Assembly: GCA_021018815.1 (NCBI GenBank)
Contig: JAITYX010000046.1
Coordinates: 4,715,501-4,779,500, forward strand
Length of the DNA: 64,000 bases
Direction of reading: 5' to 3'
Source: Talinum fruticosum
Lineage: Eukaryota; Streptophyta; Magnoliopsida; Caryophyllales; Talinaceae
How positions within the stretch are numbered: the stretch's first letter is position 1; each line of letters starts with the position of its first letter. Both the position numbers and the translations under genes were made by a program. The notes under the pieces are model-generated. The model did no database searches and was not told the DNA's origin. It saw only the letters and a list, made by a program, of their open reading frames with translations. This document shows, piece by piece, positions 11,830-22,600 of this stretch.

Positions 11830-12860
11830 CGAAATTGAAGCTTTGTTGAGAGTCCTTAGATTGCATCGTAAGGCTATTGGCTATACCATAGATGACCTTA
11901 AGGGCATTCATCCTTCAGTTTGCATGCATAGGATTTTAATGAAGGATAACTATAAACCCACCATTGAACACCAAAGAAGGTTGAATCCTAACATGAAAGA
12001 GGTGGTAAAGAAAGAAGTTTTAAAATTGCTTGAGGCCGGTATCATTTATCCTATTTCGATAGTGATTGGGTGAGCTCGGTTCATGTTGTACCTAAGAAAG
12101 GGGGATGACTGTTGTAAGAAATGAGAACAATGAATTGATTCCCACTAGGACAGTTACAGGTTGGAGGATGTGCATTGATTATCGCAAGTTGAATACTGCC
12201 ACCCGTAAAGACCATTTCCTTTCATTGACCAAATGCTTGAAAGACTTGCAAAGAATTCATATTTTTGTTATCTTGATGGGTATTCCAGATTTTCCAAATC
12301 CCTATCCACCCTAGTGACCAAGAGAAGACCACCTTTACTTGTCCTTATGGAACATTTGCTTATAGGAGAATGCCTTTCGGGTTGTGTAATGCACCCGCTA
12401 CTTTTCAACGTTGCATGATGGCTATTTTCTCTGATTTTATTGAGGATATTATGGAGGTCTTTATGGATGATTTTTCTGTCTATGGTTCCACCTTTGATTA
12501 ATGTTTGAAAAATCTTTCTAAGGTGTTGTCTAGATGTGAGGATGTGAATTTAGTCTTGAATTAGGAAAAGTGTCATTTTATGGTATAAGAGGGAGTTGTC
12601 CTAGGCCATGTGGTTTCCAATAAACGCATTGAAGTTGACAAAGCTAAGGTAGAGGTAATTGAGAAATTACCTCCACCTATGTCTGTTAAGGGTGTGAGGA
12701 GTTTTCTTGGACATGTGGGTTTTTACCGATGGTTCATTAAAGATTTTTCAAAAATTACAAGGCCTCTCACCCAATTGCTTGTCAAAGATATGCCTTTTAT
12801 ATTTGATGATGTGTGCTTGAGTGCTTTCAACGAGGTTAAGAGAAGTTTGATTACTTGCTC
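11830..12860 (+). pseudogene. pol: reverse transcriptase domain of element M
   Basis: Athila RT spread over several frames: the entry segment GYTIDDLKGIHPSVCMHRI (from about 11,878), WRMCIDYRKLNTATRKDHF (12,162-12,225), YRRMPFGLCNAPATFQRCM (12,361-12,417) and the catalytic box FMDDFSVYG (about 12,460-12,486). The thumb region has SNKRIEVDKAKVEVIEKLP, then VRSFLGHVGFYRWFIKDFS. TAA at about 12,498 and TAG at about 12,561 replace sense codons, the latter probably a tryptophan or glutamine position. RT would copy the RNA into cDNA; this one is dead. Confidence 0.87.
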
Positions 12861-13270
12861 CTATTATGCAAGCCCCGGATTGGAGTCTTCCATTTGAAGT
12901 AATGTGTGATGCAAGTGACTTTGCATTGGGGGCCGTTTTGGGGCAAAGGAAGGATGGCAAGCCCTATGCTATACATTATGCAAGCCGAACTCTGGATGAG
13001 GCTCAAGTTAACTATGCCACCACGGAGAAGGAATTCTTGGCGGTTGTGTTTGCCTTGGAGAAGTTCCGTTCTTATTTGATTAACTCCAAGGTGATAGTTT
13101 TTATCGATCATGCTGCCATCAAGAATCTTATGATGAAATCAGATTCTAAGCCTCGTCTTATCCGATGGGTGCTTTTATTTCAAGAGTTCGATTTGGAGAT
13201 CCGGGACAAGCCTGGGTCGCAAAATGTGGTTGCCGATCATCTTTCTCGGTTGGAAGATTTGCCCAAGGAA
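12845..13270 (+). pseudogene. pol: RNase H domain of element M
   Basis: The open frame 12866-13348 gives the gypsy RNase [53 protein letters not shown], then [11 protein letters not shown] and a final [10 protein letters not shown]. The acidic residues expected in this family (D in CDAS, E in TEKE, D in FIDH and VVADHLS) are visible. It is one of the few long intact stretches of M's pol. It would remove the RNA strand during cDNA synthesis. Confidence 0.88.
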
Positions 13271-13439
13271 GCTATCCCCATTGATGATTTGTTTCCGGAA
13301 GAGCAACTTATGGTCTGTTTCGCATTCTTCCACTCTATCGTATGCTAACTTTGTGAATTATATTATTTGTGGTGTGATGCCATCGAAGTCATCTTTCCAA
13401 CAAAGGAAGCGGTTCTTGTTTGAGGTAAAAAGTTATGTG

Positions 13440-14560
13440 TGGGAAGAGCCTCTCCTTTATAAGTTGTGTGCGGATGGGGTATATTGAAGATGTATTCCGG
13501 AAGATGAGGTTCAAAGTGTGGTCCATACTTGTCATTCCACTACTTATGGTGGACATTTTGGCCCCGATAAAACCGCCTCCAAGGTCTTACAAGCTGGTTT
13601 CTACTGGCCAACTCTTGCCAAAGATGCACGGACTTTTGTGGTAGCTTGTGACCGATGCCAAAGGATGGGCACTATTTCCAAGAGGCATGAGATGCCCTAA
13701 TCCGGGATTTTAGAGGTTGAGCTCTTTGATGTATGGGAATTGACTTCATGGGTCGTTTTCCTCCCTCTCACAAGAACCTCTATGTCCTAGTCGTTGTTGA
13801 TTACGTGTCAAAATGGGTGGAAGCCATTGCCTCTCCCACCAACGATTTCAAGGTTGTCATGAAGTTCCTAAAGAAGAATATTTTCGCTCGATTTGGCACT
13901 CCAAGGGCTTTATTAAGTGACAATGGGAGTCATTTTTGCAACCGACCACTTGAGGTTCTATTGAAGAAATATGGAGTATTTCATAAGGTAGCCACGCCTT
14001 ATTATCCTGAAACAAGTGGTCAAGTTAAGTTGTCTAACCGGGAGTTGAAAAATATTCTTGAGAAGAAGGTGGATTGATCCCGAAAAGACTGGTCTTTGAA
14101 GCTTGATGATGCACTATGGGCATACCGCACTGCTTACAAGACTCCCTTGGCACTACTCCCTTCCGGTTAGTGTATGGGAAGCCTTGTCATTTGCCCGTAG
14201 AGATGGAACATAAAGTTTTCGGGGTGATCCGGACCCTAAATTTTGATGCCAAGGTGGTTGGTGAGAAGCGAGTTCTCCAATTGCAAGAACTTGAGGTGTT
14301 GCGATTGCAAGCTTATGAGAGTTCCCGAATTTACAAGGAGAGAACCAAAAGGTGGCATGACAAGCATATTCTCGCACGGGGGTTTGAAGAAGTTGACATG
14401 GTCCTTTTGTTCAACTCAAGGTTGAAGTTGTTTCAAGGAAAACCGAGATCCCGATGGTCCGGGCCGTTTCAAGTCACCAAGGTATTTCCTCATGGTATGG
14501 TTAAGGTGTGGAGTGAGTCCACGAGGTTCTTTCAAGGTCAATGGTCAATGGCCTAAGCCT
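13440..14560 (+). pseudogene. pol: integrase of element M
   Basis: The zinc-binding N-terminus (H-x4-H then CDRCQRMG; about 13,520-13,670) is followed by a stop near 13,698. The catalytic core runs 13,733-14,077 with [41 protein letters not shown] and [18 protein letters not shown]. The two Asp and one Glu of the DDE triad are in these three segments. A TGA near 14,075 and a shift separate the C-terminal part, 14,116-14,556 ([36 protein letters not shown]). The core looks well kept, but the chain is interrupted. Confidence 0.87.
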
Positions 14561-14925
14561 TACATTGTGGGGCATTCTAACGTGAAGACCATTTATTATG
14601 CTCTTAGCGACCGGGTAAGCCATGAGGAATGAATTGTATATGGTCAAGCTAATGACTTAAAACAAGTGCTTCTTAGGAGGCAACCCAAGCAATTTATTGT
14701 ATTGATTCAAAAAAAAAAAAAACACCAAGTGAGGTAGCAACCAAAATGGGCTACCCGTTTACACTAAACGGCCCGTGTTGGGTGCTATCTCCAACTTAGC
14801 GACAGACGCACCCGTTTTCATTGAAAACGGGCTAACTTTGGGCGCAGACTTCCGAGGCAAGCATCCTACACGGTTTGACCGTTTCCTAGAAACGGCCGAG
14901 TGTCGAATGTAATCTTTGCGCGGGC
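14561..14925 (+). repeat. pol-to-env spacer of M with poly(A) run and three palindromes
   Basis: Non-coding spacer. A run of about 14 A lies at 14709-14722. Three short palindromes follow: CCGTTT/AAACGG (14755-14771), CCCGTTTTC/GAAAACGGG with a 3-base loop (14811-14831), and CCGTTTC/GAAACGG with a 3-base loop (14879-14895). The same arm sequences occur in both LTRs of M. Confidence 0.7.
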
Positions 14926-16047
14926 TTGTTGAACGCTACAATTTATCCACCGCCCGGAATGTCCGTATTTCGCGAAACGAGAGGTAATCCAAACAACCCT
15001 CTTAACTTGCCTCATCCTGAACATATTGAACGCTACAATTCATTGCTTAATCGTGAAATTGTTGCCACCCTTTATTATGATGAGATTAGTTTACAAAGGT
15101 TGGGTTTGCTTCAGGATTTTCTTTGGATGGTTGAACGTTACGGTTTGTTGAATTTTGTAAATATTCGATTAGGGACCTATAGAAGCCTGACTTTGGAATT
15201 TCTAAGCACATTAATTGTTGTTATTGGGCGTGGTTCTCACGCCGAGCATGGCTTAGTTTCCTTTCGACTGTTAGGGAGCTATCATGAATTCACTCTCAGT
15301 GAGTTTAATGCTTTATTTTCCCTCCCTCGTGACCTTGGACTTGGACACCATGTAGTTCCTGATTATTTCGGTTCGACACAATTTTGGCATTCTATTTCCG
15401 GTGAGCAAGACTATCATCCTAGTTCGACTAAGGCGACCGCTGTTAGGAACCCCTATATTCGGTATATCCATCGAGTTTTGGGTCATGGTCTGTTTGAGAG
15501 GGACGACAGTGGCAATAATATGCGTATCTCCGAATTGTTTTGTTTATATGTGATGTGGACGGGAGATGTGTCCGAGTTCAATCTCGGGGCTTATTTAGCC
15601 CGTCAATTTGCCACTACTGCTACTAGTTCCCGGGGTAGGGTTGTTATTGGGGGTTTCGTTACTGCAATTGTTGTAGCTTTAGGATGGAACCCCGATGACC
15701 ACCATGATGATAGGGTGCACGGGTCCGAGCGTATCGATATTAAGGCTTTGCGGGCTATGGGCATGTGTCAAATAATTTCAGGGAGTTTCATTGGTTGTAT
15801 CCTAATAACCGTATGTTGCGTCTCCCTTGTCTTGAGCTCACATCCTTTAGGGATGCGGCCAACCTCAGATTCTTGCCCGGTGAGGATGAAGTCCCTCGCC
15901 CTCCGCCCCATATTGATGTGGGTGCCTCTACCTCTTCTTTTCCCCACCCCCGAGCATAATGCACGTAATGAGCCTAATGCCGATGCTTCGTGCATTCACT
16001 TCTCACTGCTATCCATTAATAACAGCTCTCCTTCAGGGAATATGTGA
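14926..16047 (+). pseudogene. Athila env-like ORF (ORF1 family) of M, frameshifted near its end
   Basis: This 373-codon frame lies between integrase and the 3' LTR, the place of the env-like gene in Athila elements. It resembles the ATHILA ORF-1 family, with segments HIERYNSLLNREIVATLYYD, RYGLLNFVNIRLGTYRSLT and EFTLSEFNALFSLPRDLG. Near 15,765 the sense moves to another frame, which reads LELTSFRDAANLRFLPGEDE to 15959. The last 90 or so residues of the long frame, including a hydrophobic stretch that looks like a membrane segment, are therefore probably out of frame. The function of this gene in plants is unproven. No signal peptide is visible. Confidence 0.75.
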
Positions 16048-17994
16048 ATTCCGAGTACGCTGCTTTCGATCTAAGCAAGCATCACTTAGGGAATACCTTC
16101 ACTCCGAACAAGCCTCCTTCGAGATTATGTACATTCGGAGTGTGAGACTATACAAAATGCCCAACTTGAACTTTGTGACATGCTTGCTAATCAAAACCAT
16201 TATATGCATATGATGAGTGAATGTTTGACTCGCTTGGCATGATTGGCATATTTCCAGGGTAATCCCAATCCTCATCCCCCTGCCCCTCCATTTGTGTGAT
16301 GTTTTGTTCTTCCCCATCTCCTTTTTCCTAATTGTGCTTGCATTGTGGACAATGCTTTGTCCAAGCATGGGGGATAGTTCCTACTTAGGTTGTCATTGAT
16401 GAATAATGTACAGTTGCATTTCATTTAGGTTAGAGCATGTTTTATTTGACATTTAGCATGAAATTTTGCATTTGATAAATAAAAAATAAAAAAAACATTT
16501 AGGATTGTATTTAGAGCATTTAGGTAGCATCATATAGATTTGCATATAAAAAAAAAAAAGATGAACCTCCACTGATGATTCCTTTTAGGCAAAATACGTT
16601 TTCAAGGAGAATGATTTCAATGAATAGCTCTAAGTACAAGTAATACTTGAAAACCAGTTTTGAACTTCAAGATTTTGGCCATATTTAATAGATGAAAGTT
16701 AATTGCCTTTGATTCTTTGACAATAGTGTTGGCATGTGAAATTCTTTGAGCTAGTTGAGATTGTGGTAGAGACCATGTGAGACTTTTGAGCCTTGAATAG
16801 ACTAAACATTACAATTAGTCTCATGTTTTTCTTCATGTGTGATTCTGCTCCATGATTGCATCTCTAGAACTTGTTTGAATTCTCTTCAAAATGGCATGTG
16901 TGCATGCTTTGTGACAACATGATTGAGGCATTCTTTGATTTTTGAGCTACATCAGCCAAATTGCCACCCTTTTACATGTTATTGACCCTTGATAGCCCTT
17001 TGAGCCTAATGGCCTAATTCATTTGTTTGAACCCTCCTAACTAGCCCTTGGCCAAACACATAATCTAATATCTAAGCCAAATATAGGGGAGCTTCTTACA
17101 CATGTCGTTGGATCATTTGGAGTTTTTGATGTGTTGGTGATAATTTGGATTCTTTTGTTGAGATTAAGAGGTAATATGTATTTATTAAGCATGAGATGAT
17201 TTTCCCCTCTTGGTTGTGAAGGTGTAATTTGATGTTACATGAGCTTTTTGATTTGTTAGAAGTTCCTAATGCCAAGCATAGAAAAAAAAATCAAGAAAAG
17301 TTTTGAAAAAAAAAGAAGTAAAAAAATTCAATAAAATGTTTGGCATTTACGGAATATTCAGTTTGACCTTTATTAGTAAGCTCATTTTCTAAACTACTTG
17401 TTGGGGTTAGAGGTTAGGTGTAATGAGTTGTATTGTTTGATTTGTTGGTTAGAGTGTAGAAGGCTCTTCGCTAATTGGCTTTTAGGTCCTCATTTTTCCA
17501 AAAATGTGCAATATCCCTTTCTTACCCAATACCTAAGCCCCGTTATAACCATATGAAGTCCTCTTGATTGTCATGTTGTATGTTACACTTTAGTGGTGGC
17601 GAATAGAGAATTCTACCAAGCATATGGTAGTTTGCATGATTGTGAGAGAGATTGAGTGAACCATGTATGAACCTAAACACATGAGCGGAGTGTTTTCACA
17701 TTTCCAAAGTGAGGTCCTACCGACCTTTCTAGCTCCATTGTTCTACATGTGCCAACATAAATTGTTTAGGTGATGATTTGGGTGATTGATCTAGTTTGTC
17801 TTTATGGTTTTTAGTGTGGTTTTCGAAAATTTTTCTTTCCATCTAATTGTCAAAAGATTTGGTGTGCTTATGAGTCTGTTGTTGAATGGTTTTTCCTTGT
17901 GAAACTTATGGTTGCCTAGCCTGAGGAGGTTGTGATTCTTTTGCTGGATTTCATCCTTTGTTTTTGGCCTTACTTGAGGGCAAGCAAGGTTTAA
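16048..17994 (+). other. 3' non-coding region of M, with a second polypurine-like site
   Basis: About 1.9 kb, AT-rich, with no credible ORF. The minus-strand frames at 16,099 and 17,791 are shadows. Short A runs occur at 16,480-16,490 and 16,547-16,559 and near 17,280-17,330. AAGCATGGGGGATAG at 16363-16376 closely copies the true polypurine tract next to the 3' LTR. Confidence 0.6.
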
Positions 17995-18006
17995 GCATGG
18001 GGAATT
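17993..18006 (+). other. polypurine tract of M
   Basis: AAGCATGGGGAATT lies directly before the 3' LTR start TGATAAGTGC. This is where plus-strand cDNA synthesis would be primed. It is purine-rich but short. Confidence 0.7.
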
Positions 18007-19373
18007 TGATAAGTGCATAAAATGCATTAGATTCTTAAGCGTTTTGATACTTTTCTTTGGGAAAAATTGGTTAATAGGAGTGTGTTTACGCTCCATTTTC
18101 GGTTTCACGCTTGTGTTTTGGTGTTTTGAGATGTTTTTGCAGATTTGATCACCAATGCTAAGTATTCCTGAGATTAGTGAGTGTTCCGAGCTTGAAGAAG
18201 ACCAACAGGGTCCATCTTTGCAGTCAAAACGGCCGTTCCCCTCAATTTCTCAAAGTTTGTCCTTCCGAGCAACCAACACGGGCGGCCCGTTTCCACCGAA
18301 ACGGCCCGTGTTGAAGGTGAGCCTGCCCAGGAGCATTTACATCAAAACGGTCAGCCCGTGTCGGAGGACACGGCCCGTGTTGAAGGTAAAATATGCCGAG
18401 ACGATTCGGTTTTGACGGTTTCGGCTCTTGATTGCTTCTTAATGGCTTATTTAAGCCGCTTTTCGCAATTCCTGCATGAATCCAGCCTAGAACCCTACCA
18501 TTCATCCTCCATTTTTTCCTTCCTCCATTCCTTCACATCAAACAAAAAACTTTGAAGATCAAAGCGAGAAGATTGAAGCGAGTTGCAGGATTTCATTTGA
18601 AGTCGAGAGATTCAAGTGGAGCACTTCAAGTCTATCATCTCCTTCTTCATTTTTTGCTGTTGAGGTTTGATTTCAATGTATTGGATTTTAGTTAAGCTTT
18701 CAATAAACATGTGTGAGTAGTTTAGTTTTTCTAGGGATTTGTAATCCGAAACAGTGTAGTTTGATTAGTTTTCTATGATTTGTGCTTCAATTCTTATTTT
18801 GATTCAATAGAAGGTTATGTTTATCATGTTCATGAGTGTTTTGAAGGCCTAGAATACTTGTGTTTAGAGATTAATCTATCATGTACTTGAAAAGTGAAAT
18901 AGAATAATCCGACAACCAACTTTTCTACCTAGTTTATGAAATTTGAGAAAAGAATAGTAAATTAGGGGATCACTTTGATAATTTGAAATCCTTAACTTTG
19001 ATTAACTTAAAAGGCATATGAAAGTTGTTTGATAGGTTAATTAGAGCAATTCTCTTAAGCATCGAAAGAGCGGTAGAATTTTGTGATTATCGATCCTTGA
19101 TTTATTTGAATGAATGATTGCACAAATTATGTTTAAATAATGAAACCCATTGTTAGGAAAGCAGATCCCTAGATATTTTTGCCCATTGATTTAAGTCTAG
19201 ATTAATTTTCTTAATTTTAATAGTTAGAACTAGTTTAGAAAGAACCAACTTTAAAAATCTGACTTGCTTTGTAATTGAGTAGAGGGCTAGTTTAGTGCAT
19301 TGTTAGATCGAGTTCTTGTGGGATTGACCTTGACTAGCTACAATTTAAATATCGTACGCTTGCGGCTCTGTCA
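18007..19373 (+). repeat. 3' LTR of Athila element M
   Basis: Starts TGATAAGTGC and ends GCTCTGTCA, 1,367 bp. It aligns with 7641-9077 over its whole length with indels in U3. The palindromes are at 18287-18304 and 18356-18373, and the TATA-like CTTATTTAAG is near 18446-18455. Confidence 0.92.
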
Positions 19374-19655
19374 TTGTACAGCTTCGCACAACTTCCTGTG
19401 CAACTGCACTTGATGAGTTCTAGGCTCCTTTCTTGCGTCCTCTATGGCTCAAACTTTTCTCTTTATCACTTTTCATCAAATTTGCTCGAGTCTCCCTCAT
19501 TTAAGCCCAAAACCTATAATTCGGAGATTTAGGAGCTTAAGTGATGATAAAGAGAAAATGAGCATAATCTAACCCAAAATCAAACAAATGTCATCTAAAT
19601 CACTACGAGATTGGGTTAAATAATGCCTTAAAACCGATAAATATGAGGTTTAACA
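19374..19655 (-). repeat. 5' LTR of Athila element L, outer part
   Basis: Begins with ttgta, the right copy of M's target duplication, and continues the LTR broken at 7640. On the minus strand a start TGTTAAACCTCATATTTATC fits at 19655. To its right is gag of SIRE copy J, which makes J the host of L. The exact end is inferred from where J's gag alignment begins (19,656-19,662). Confidence 0.65.
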
Positions 19656-19964
19656 TATATGCGAGACACTCTCTTGTATTCTTCCGAGTTGATTGTGCAC
19701 ATTAGAGTGTTCATGGTTTTGAAGTTCTCCTAAACTTTTAATTCTCTTCAGTGGTGTACTCGACTTCTCTTTGGGTACAACTCTTATCCCTTCCATCTTT
19801 GTAGGAATATAGTTTCCATGCTTGATGATGTTCCGGACATCCTTATCATAGTCCTGGAGGAAGCATTCCATTATCTTCTTCCATTGTGCAAAGTTTGATC
19901 CCTTGAACTTGGGTGGTCCGGTGACAAAACTTCCTTCGTCGAACTCTCCATTGTTCTAAGCCAT
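19656..19964 (-). pseudogene. gag: N-terminal gag fragment of SIRE element J
   Basis: Minus-strand gag from ATG at 19964. It carries MECFLQDYDKDVRNIIKHGN and IPTKMEGIRVVPKEK, matching copies B and A. Codon 3 is TAG. The frame stops at 19,656, where Athila copy L is inserted, so only about the first 100 codons remain. The rest of J would lie left of the window. Confidence 0.75.
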
Positions 19965-20008
19965 TTGATCTTAAGACCTTTGAATTGTGAGATCCTCTTG
20001 AAAGGCTA

Positions 20009-20020
20009 GGCTCGATACCA
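20009..20020 (-). other. primer-binding site of J
   Basis: The minus strand reads TGGTATCGAGCC, the initiator tRNA-Met type site (TGGTATCAGAGC) with one base missing. It lies two bases inside the LTR end at 20023. Confidence 0.75.
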
Positions 20021-20022
20021 AT

Positions 20023-21104
20023 TGAAGGTTAGCTCTTGGAGAGGTTCGAGTCACCCTATAGGGCGGTGAATAGGGTAATGGAAGGTTTTCTAGAATTAAA
20101 TACCAAAACCGCACGTAACGAGACTTAGAAAATAATTTTGAGTCTCGATTGGACTCAAAAAGTTTAATACACAAATAAATACATGGAAACCCTCCTCGGA
20201 TAGAAAACCACGGATAGTGCTAGTCCAAGCACCAAATCAAATCCACTATTTTGATTCCATAAAATACAAGGATTGTCTCTCTACAGACATTACTCCCTTA
20301 AAAAATTCAATTACAAGTTTTCCTACACTCGAAATTCCCATATCTGATCTAGTATTTCCTAACTAAGATACTTTTTATAGTTAGGCACAACCGAATTGAG
20401 TTAACCCTTATAACTTAATATAGGGACTTAGAAGAAAGTAGAAAAAGTTGTAAGATGAAGATTGAGTAAGTAAGCACTAAGTAAGTCTTAAGCAATGTGT
20501 TCAACAATCTTCACGTCTTGTAAAGTGGCTTCGTTTATACTGAACAGGGCGGATTAGCCGTTGAGACTTGTTCTAAACTGGTGAGCTTTAATAGCCATTA
20601 TAATGGCTAGTCTTAATCACTTAGAAAAGGATCCGTCGTAATATGAAAATTCTGTGGTTGTCCTTGGCTCAAAAAGTTGTCCATCTCTCTAGTTGTGACT
20701 GAATTCTAGGGTGGAAACAACCGTTCGACTCAAAATTGATGTTTACCAGATTTGGAAACAAACAACTCGGACACGGTGTTTGAGCCATGTCCAAAAATAG
20801 TTGATTTATGTCTGCTGGTGTTTAACGACTACAAACCGGTTGCTTTTTCTTTTCAAAAATAGATTAGGTTTCTTTATTCAACTTGAAAAAGTAAATCAAA
20901 GTGGTACTCAAAGTATAAAAATACTTTGGTCCACGATTAGACAAAGATAATAATTAATTCAATGTAATTAAGCACTTAATTATCTTCAGTCTAAAATAAT
21001 GGAATTTTCTAAGTTTAATATTCATTAAGTTCGAATTCCATCTTGAGTCAATGCTTAAAATGATCAAGTTGGTAAGAATAAAGAATCGGAATGTATAAAC
21101 TTGA
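20023..21104 (-). repeat. 5' LTR of SIRE element J, truncated by F
   Basis: Minus-strand SIRE LTR whose U5 end (TGAAGG on plus) is at 20023. After 1,082 bp it is cut within the segment that continues GATCTAGAC in other copies, where the 3' LTR of F begins. The remaining 0.4-0.5 kb is not seen elsewhere in the window. Confidence 0.82.
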
Positions 21105-22320
21105 CGAAGGTTTGCTCTTGGAGAGGCTATGTCACCCTAGAGGGGGTGAATAGGGTTATGATGAAATTTGCTTGAAACTTAAAATAGATATGACTCGTGA
21201 GGTGAGTGGGAGTCAAGGATGAACTTAGAAAAGCACCGACTTAGAGTTCGAGTAAAGAATGAAGAGACAGATTAAATAGAACTTTAAAACTACCCGAGTC
21301 TAGAATGCACTCGGAAAAGTGATAACCCGGAAAGTACGTGGAAACCCTCCCGGGCGGAAAACCACGGACCACGCTAATCCAAGTATGAAGTTAAATCCAC
21401 TATTTTAAGTCCACAAAATACGATAGATCGACTCAACCCGAGTTGCTCCCTTAGATAACTCCTTTGATCAAGTTGAGATATGAATGGTGGGCAACAGCTC
21501 TTGACTCCTTTGGAAGTCCCAAAACCACTTGGTTGTGTCTTAAAAATAAGGTGGAAACCACCGTTGAGCTTAGTGTTACAGATTTCCAGTTTTGGAAACA
21601 GACAACCCCGACACGAGTGTCCGGGGCTAGGTCGGAGGTGGAAAAAGCCTTGTCTACTGGTGATTTGACGTTTTGAAGCCGATTACTTTTGTAATTCAAA
21701 AAATAGGATAACCTCGTTTGAATAACCTACAAAAGTAAATTAATTTGGTTCTCAAAGTATAAAATACTTTGGTCTAAGATTAGACACGAGATAATAATAT
21801 AATTAAGATAATTAAGTGATTAATTATCCGAGTCCGAAAAGGAATGGAATTTTCTGAGTCTAATATCCATGATACTCAAATTCCATCTTAGTCGGTCTAG
21901 AAGATAATCAAGTCATAAGGAGAATATCGGAGTAAACAAACTTGATCTAGACTAAACAAAGTTCAAACAAGATGTGCTCGACTTAGAAGAGTAAATTAAC
22001 AATGTAATTCTTGGAACATGAAGTCGGACTCGAGTTTATGCGCGTGAAAGAAAGTGTTTGAATGTGCGGTATACCCGAGTGTTGAGTGACTCGGAACCGA
22101 GTGTGAAGTGGCATGTAGAAGTATGCTTTCCGAGTCAATCGGAATCAAGCGTAAGCTTATACAGTAGTTTCTATAACACTCCGAGAAAATGCCATATCAC
22201 TCGTAAAAGTGTCTAAGGCACATGGAATGACTTGAAATCAAAACCCTATAAGAGATGAAGTCTTATACTTGATTCCTTGATGGAACTCGGAAAAGTGTAA
22301 GTATAAAGTCCGAGTCTTCA
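21105..22320 (-). repeat. 3' LTR of SIRE element F
   Basis: Minus-strand SIRE LTR from 22320 (reverse strand TGAAGACTCGGAC) to 21105. It is shorter (1,216 bp) than its relatives, with a deletion in the R/U5 side around 21,450-21,480. The expected TATA segment seen in the others is missing, so the deletion took the promoter. A polypurine tract on its right shows this is a 3' LTR. Confidence 0.85.
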
Positions 22321-22333
22321 ATCTCCCCTTTTT
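22321..22333 (-). other. polypurine tract of F
   Basis: The minus strand reads AAAAAGGGGAGAT directly before the LTR start. The same site is present in copy C at 57803-57816. Confidence 0.8.
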
Positions 22334-22600
22334 GATGAAAGGCATTCCATACTTAGACAAAAACTTTGTTAGTGATATAAATCGATTTTGCAAACTTGCT
22401 CGTGAAAATAACTTGAGATTTCATAGCTATCGAGCAAGAAAAGAAATAAGTCCAGAGATAAACACAAGCAATGATTGAAGCAACAATTATTAATGAAATG
22501 CATTACTTCATTAAAGTCAAAGAAAATATTTACAGAGGGTGAGAGAGACTCCCAGTAAACAAGACAACAAATTTTTTCTATCTATTCTCCCCCTTGCCTT
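22334..22600 (-). other. non-coding 3' region of F
   Basis: AT-rich sequence between the env-like ORF and the polypurine tract. No ORF is credible. Confidence 0.5.

Larger units (their letters stand above)
7641..19373 (+). mobile_element. near-complete Athila-type Ty3/gypsy element M
   Basis: An 11.7 kb element with both LTRs (7641-9077 and 18007-19373), an Athila PBS, gag, protease, RT, RNase H, integrase, an env-like ORF downstream of pol and a polypurine tract. The domain order and the pol-to-LTR ORF are those of the Athila lineage. It sits inside the LTR of the older Athila copy L. In an aligned stretch of about 700 bases (8371-9070 against 18663-19366) I count roughly 15 differences, about 2%, so the insertion is recent next to its hosts. 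Even so, all coding regions carry frameshifts or stops, so it may already have been defective when copied, using proteins of an active relative. Confidence 0.9.

Noticed and set aside
14755..14895. Regular short palindromes considered as a CRISPR-like array
   Set aside because: Only three units with unequal spacing, the same motifs are in the LTRs, and the context is a plant retrotransposon.
15790..15845. Membrane-like hydrophobic segment near the end of the 373-codon env-like frame
   Set aside because: It lies after the probable frameshift near 15,765, so it is off-frame translation and no evidence for a membrane anchor.
15768..15995. Minus-strand 75-codon frame within the env-like region of M
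   Set aside because: Shadow of the coding strand; the opposite frame carries the conserved FRDAANLRFLPGEDE segment.
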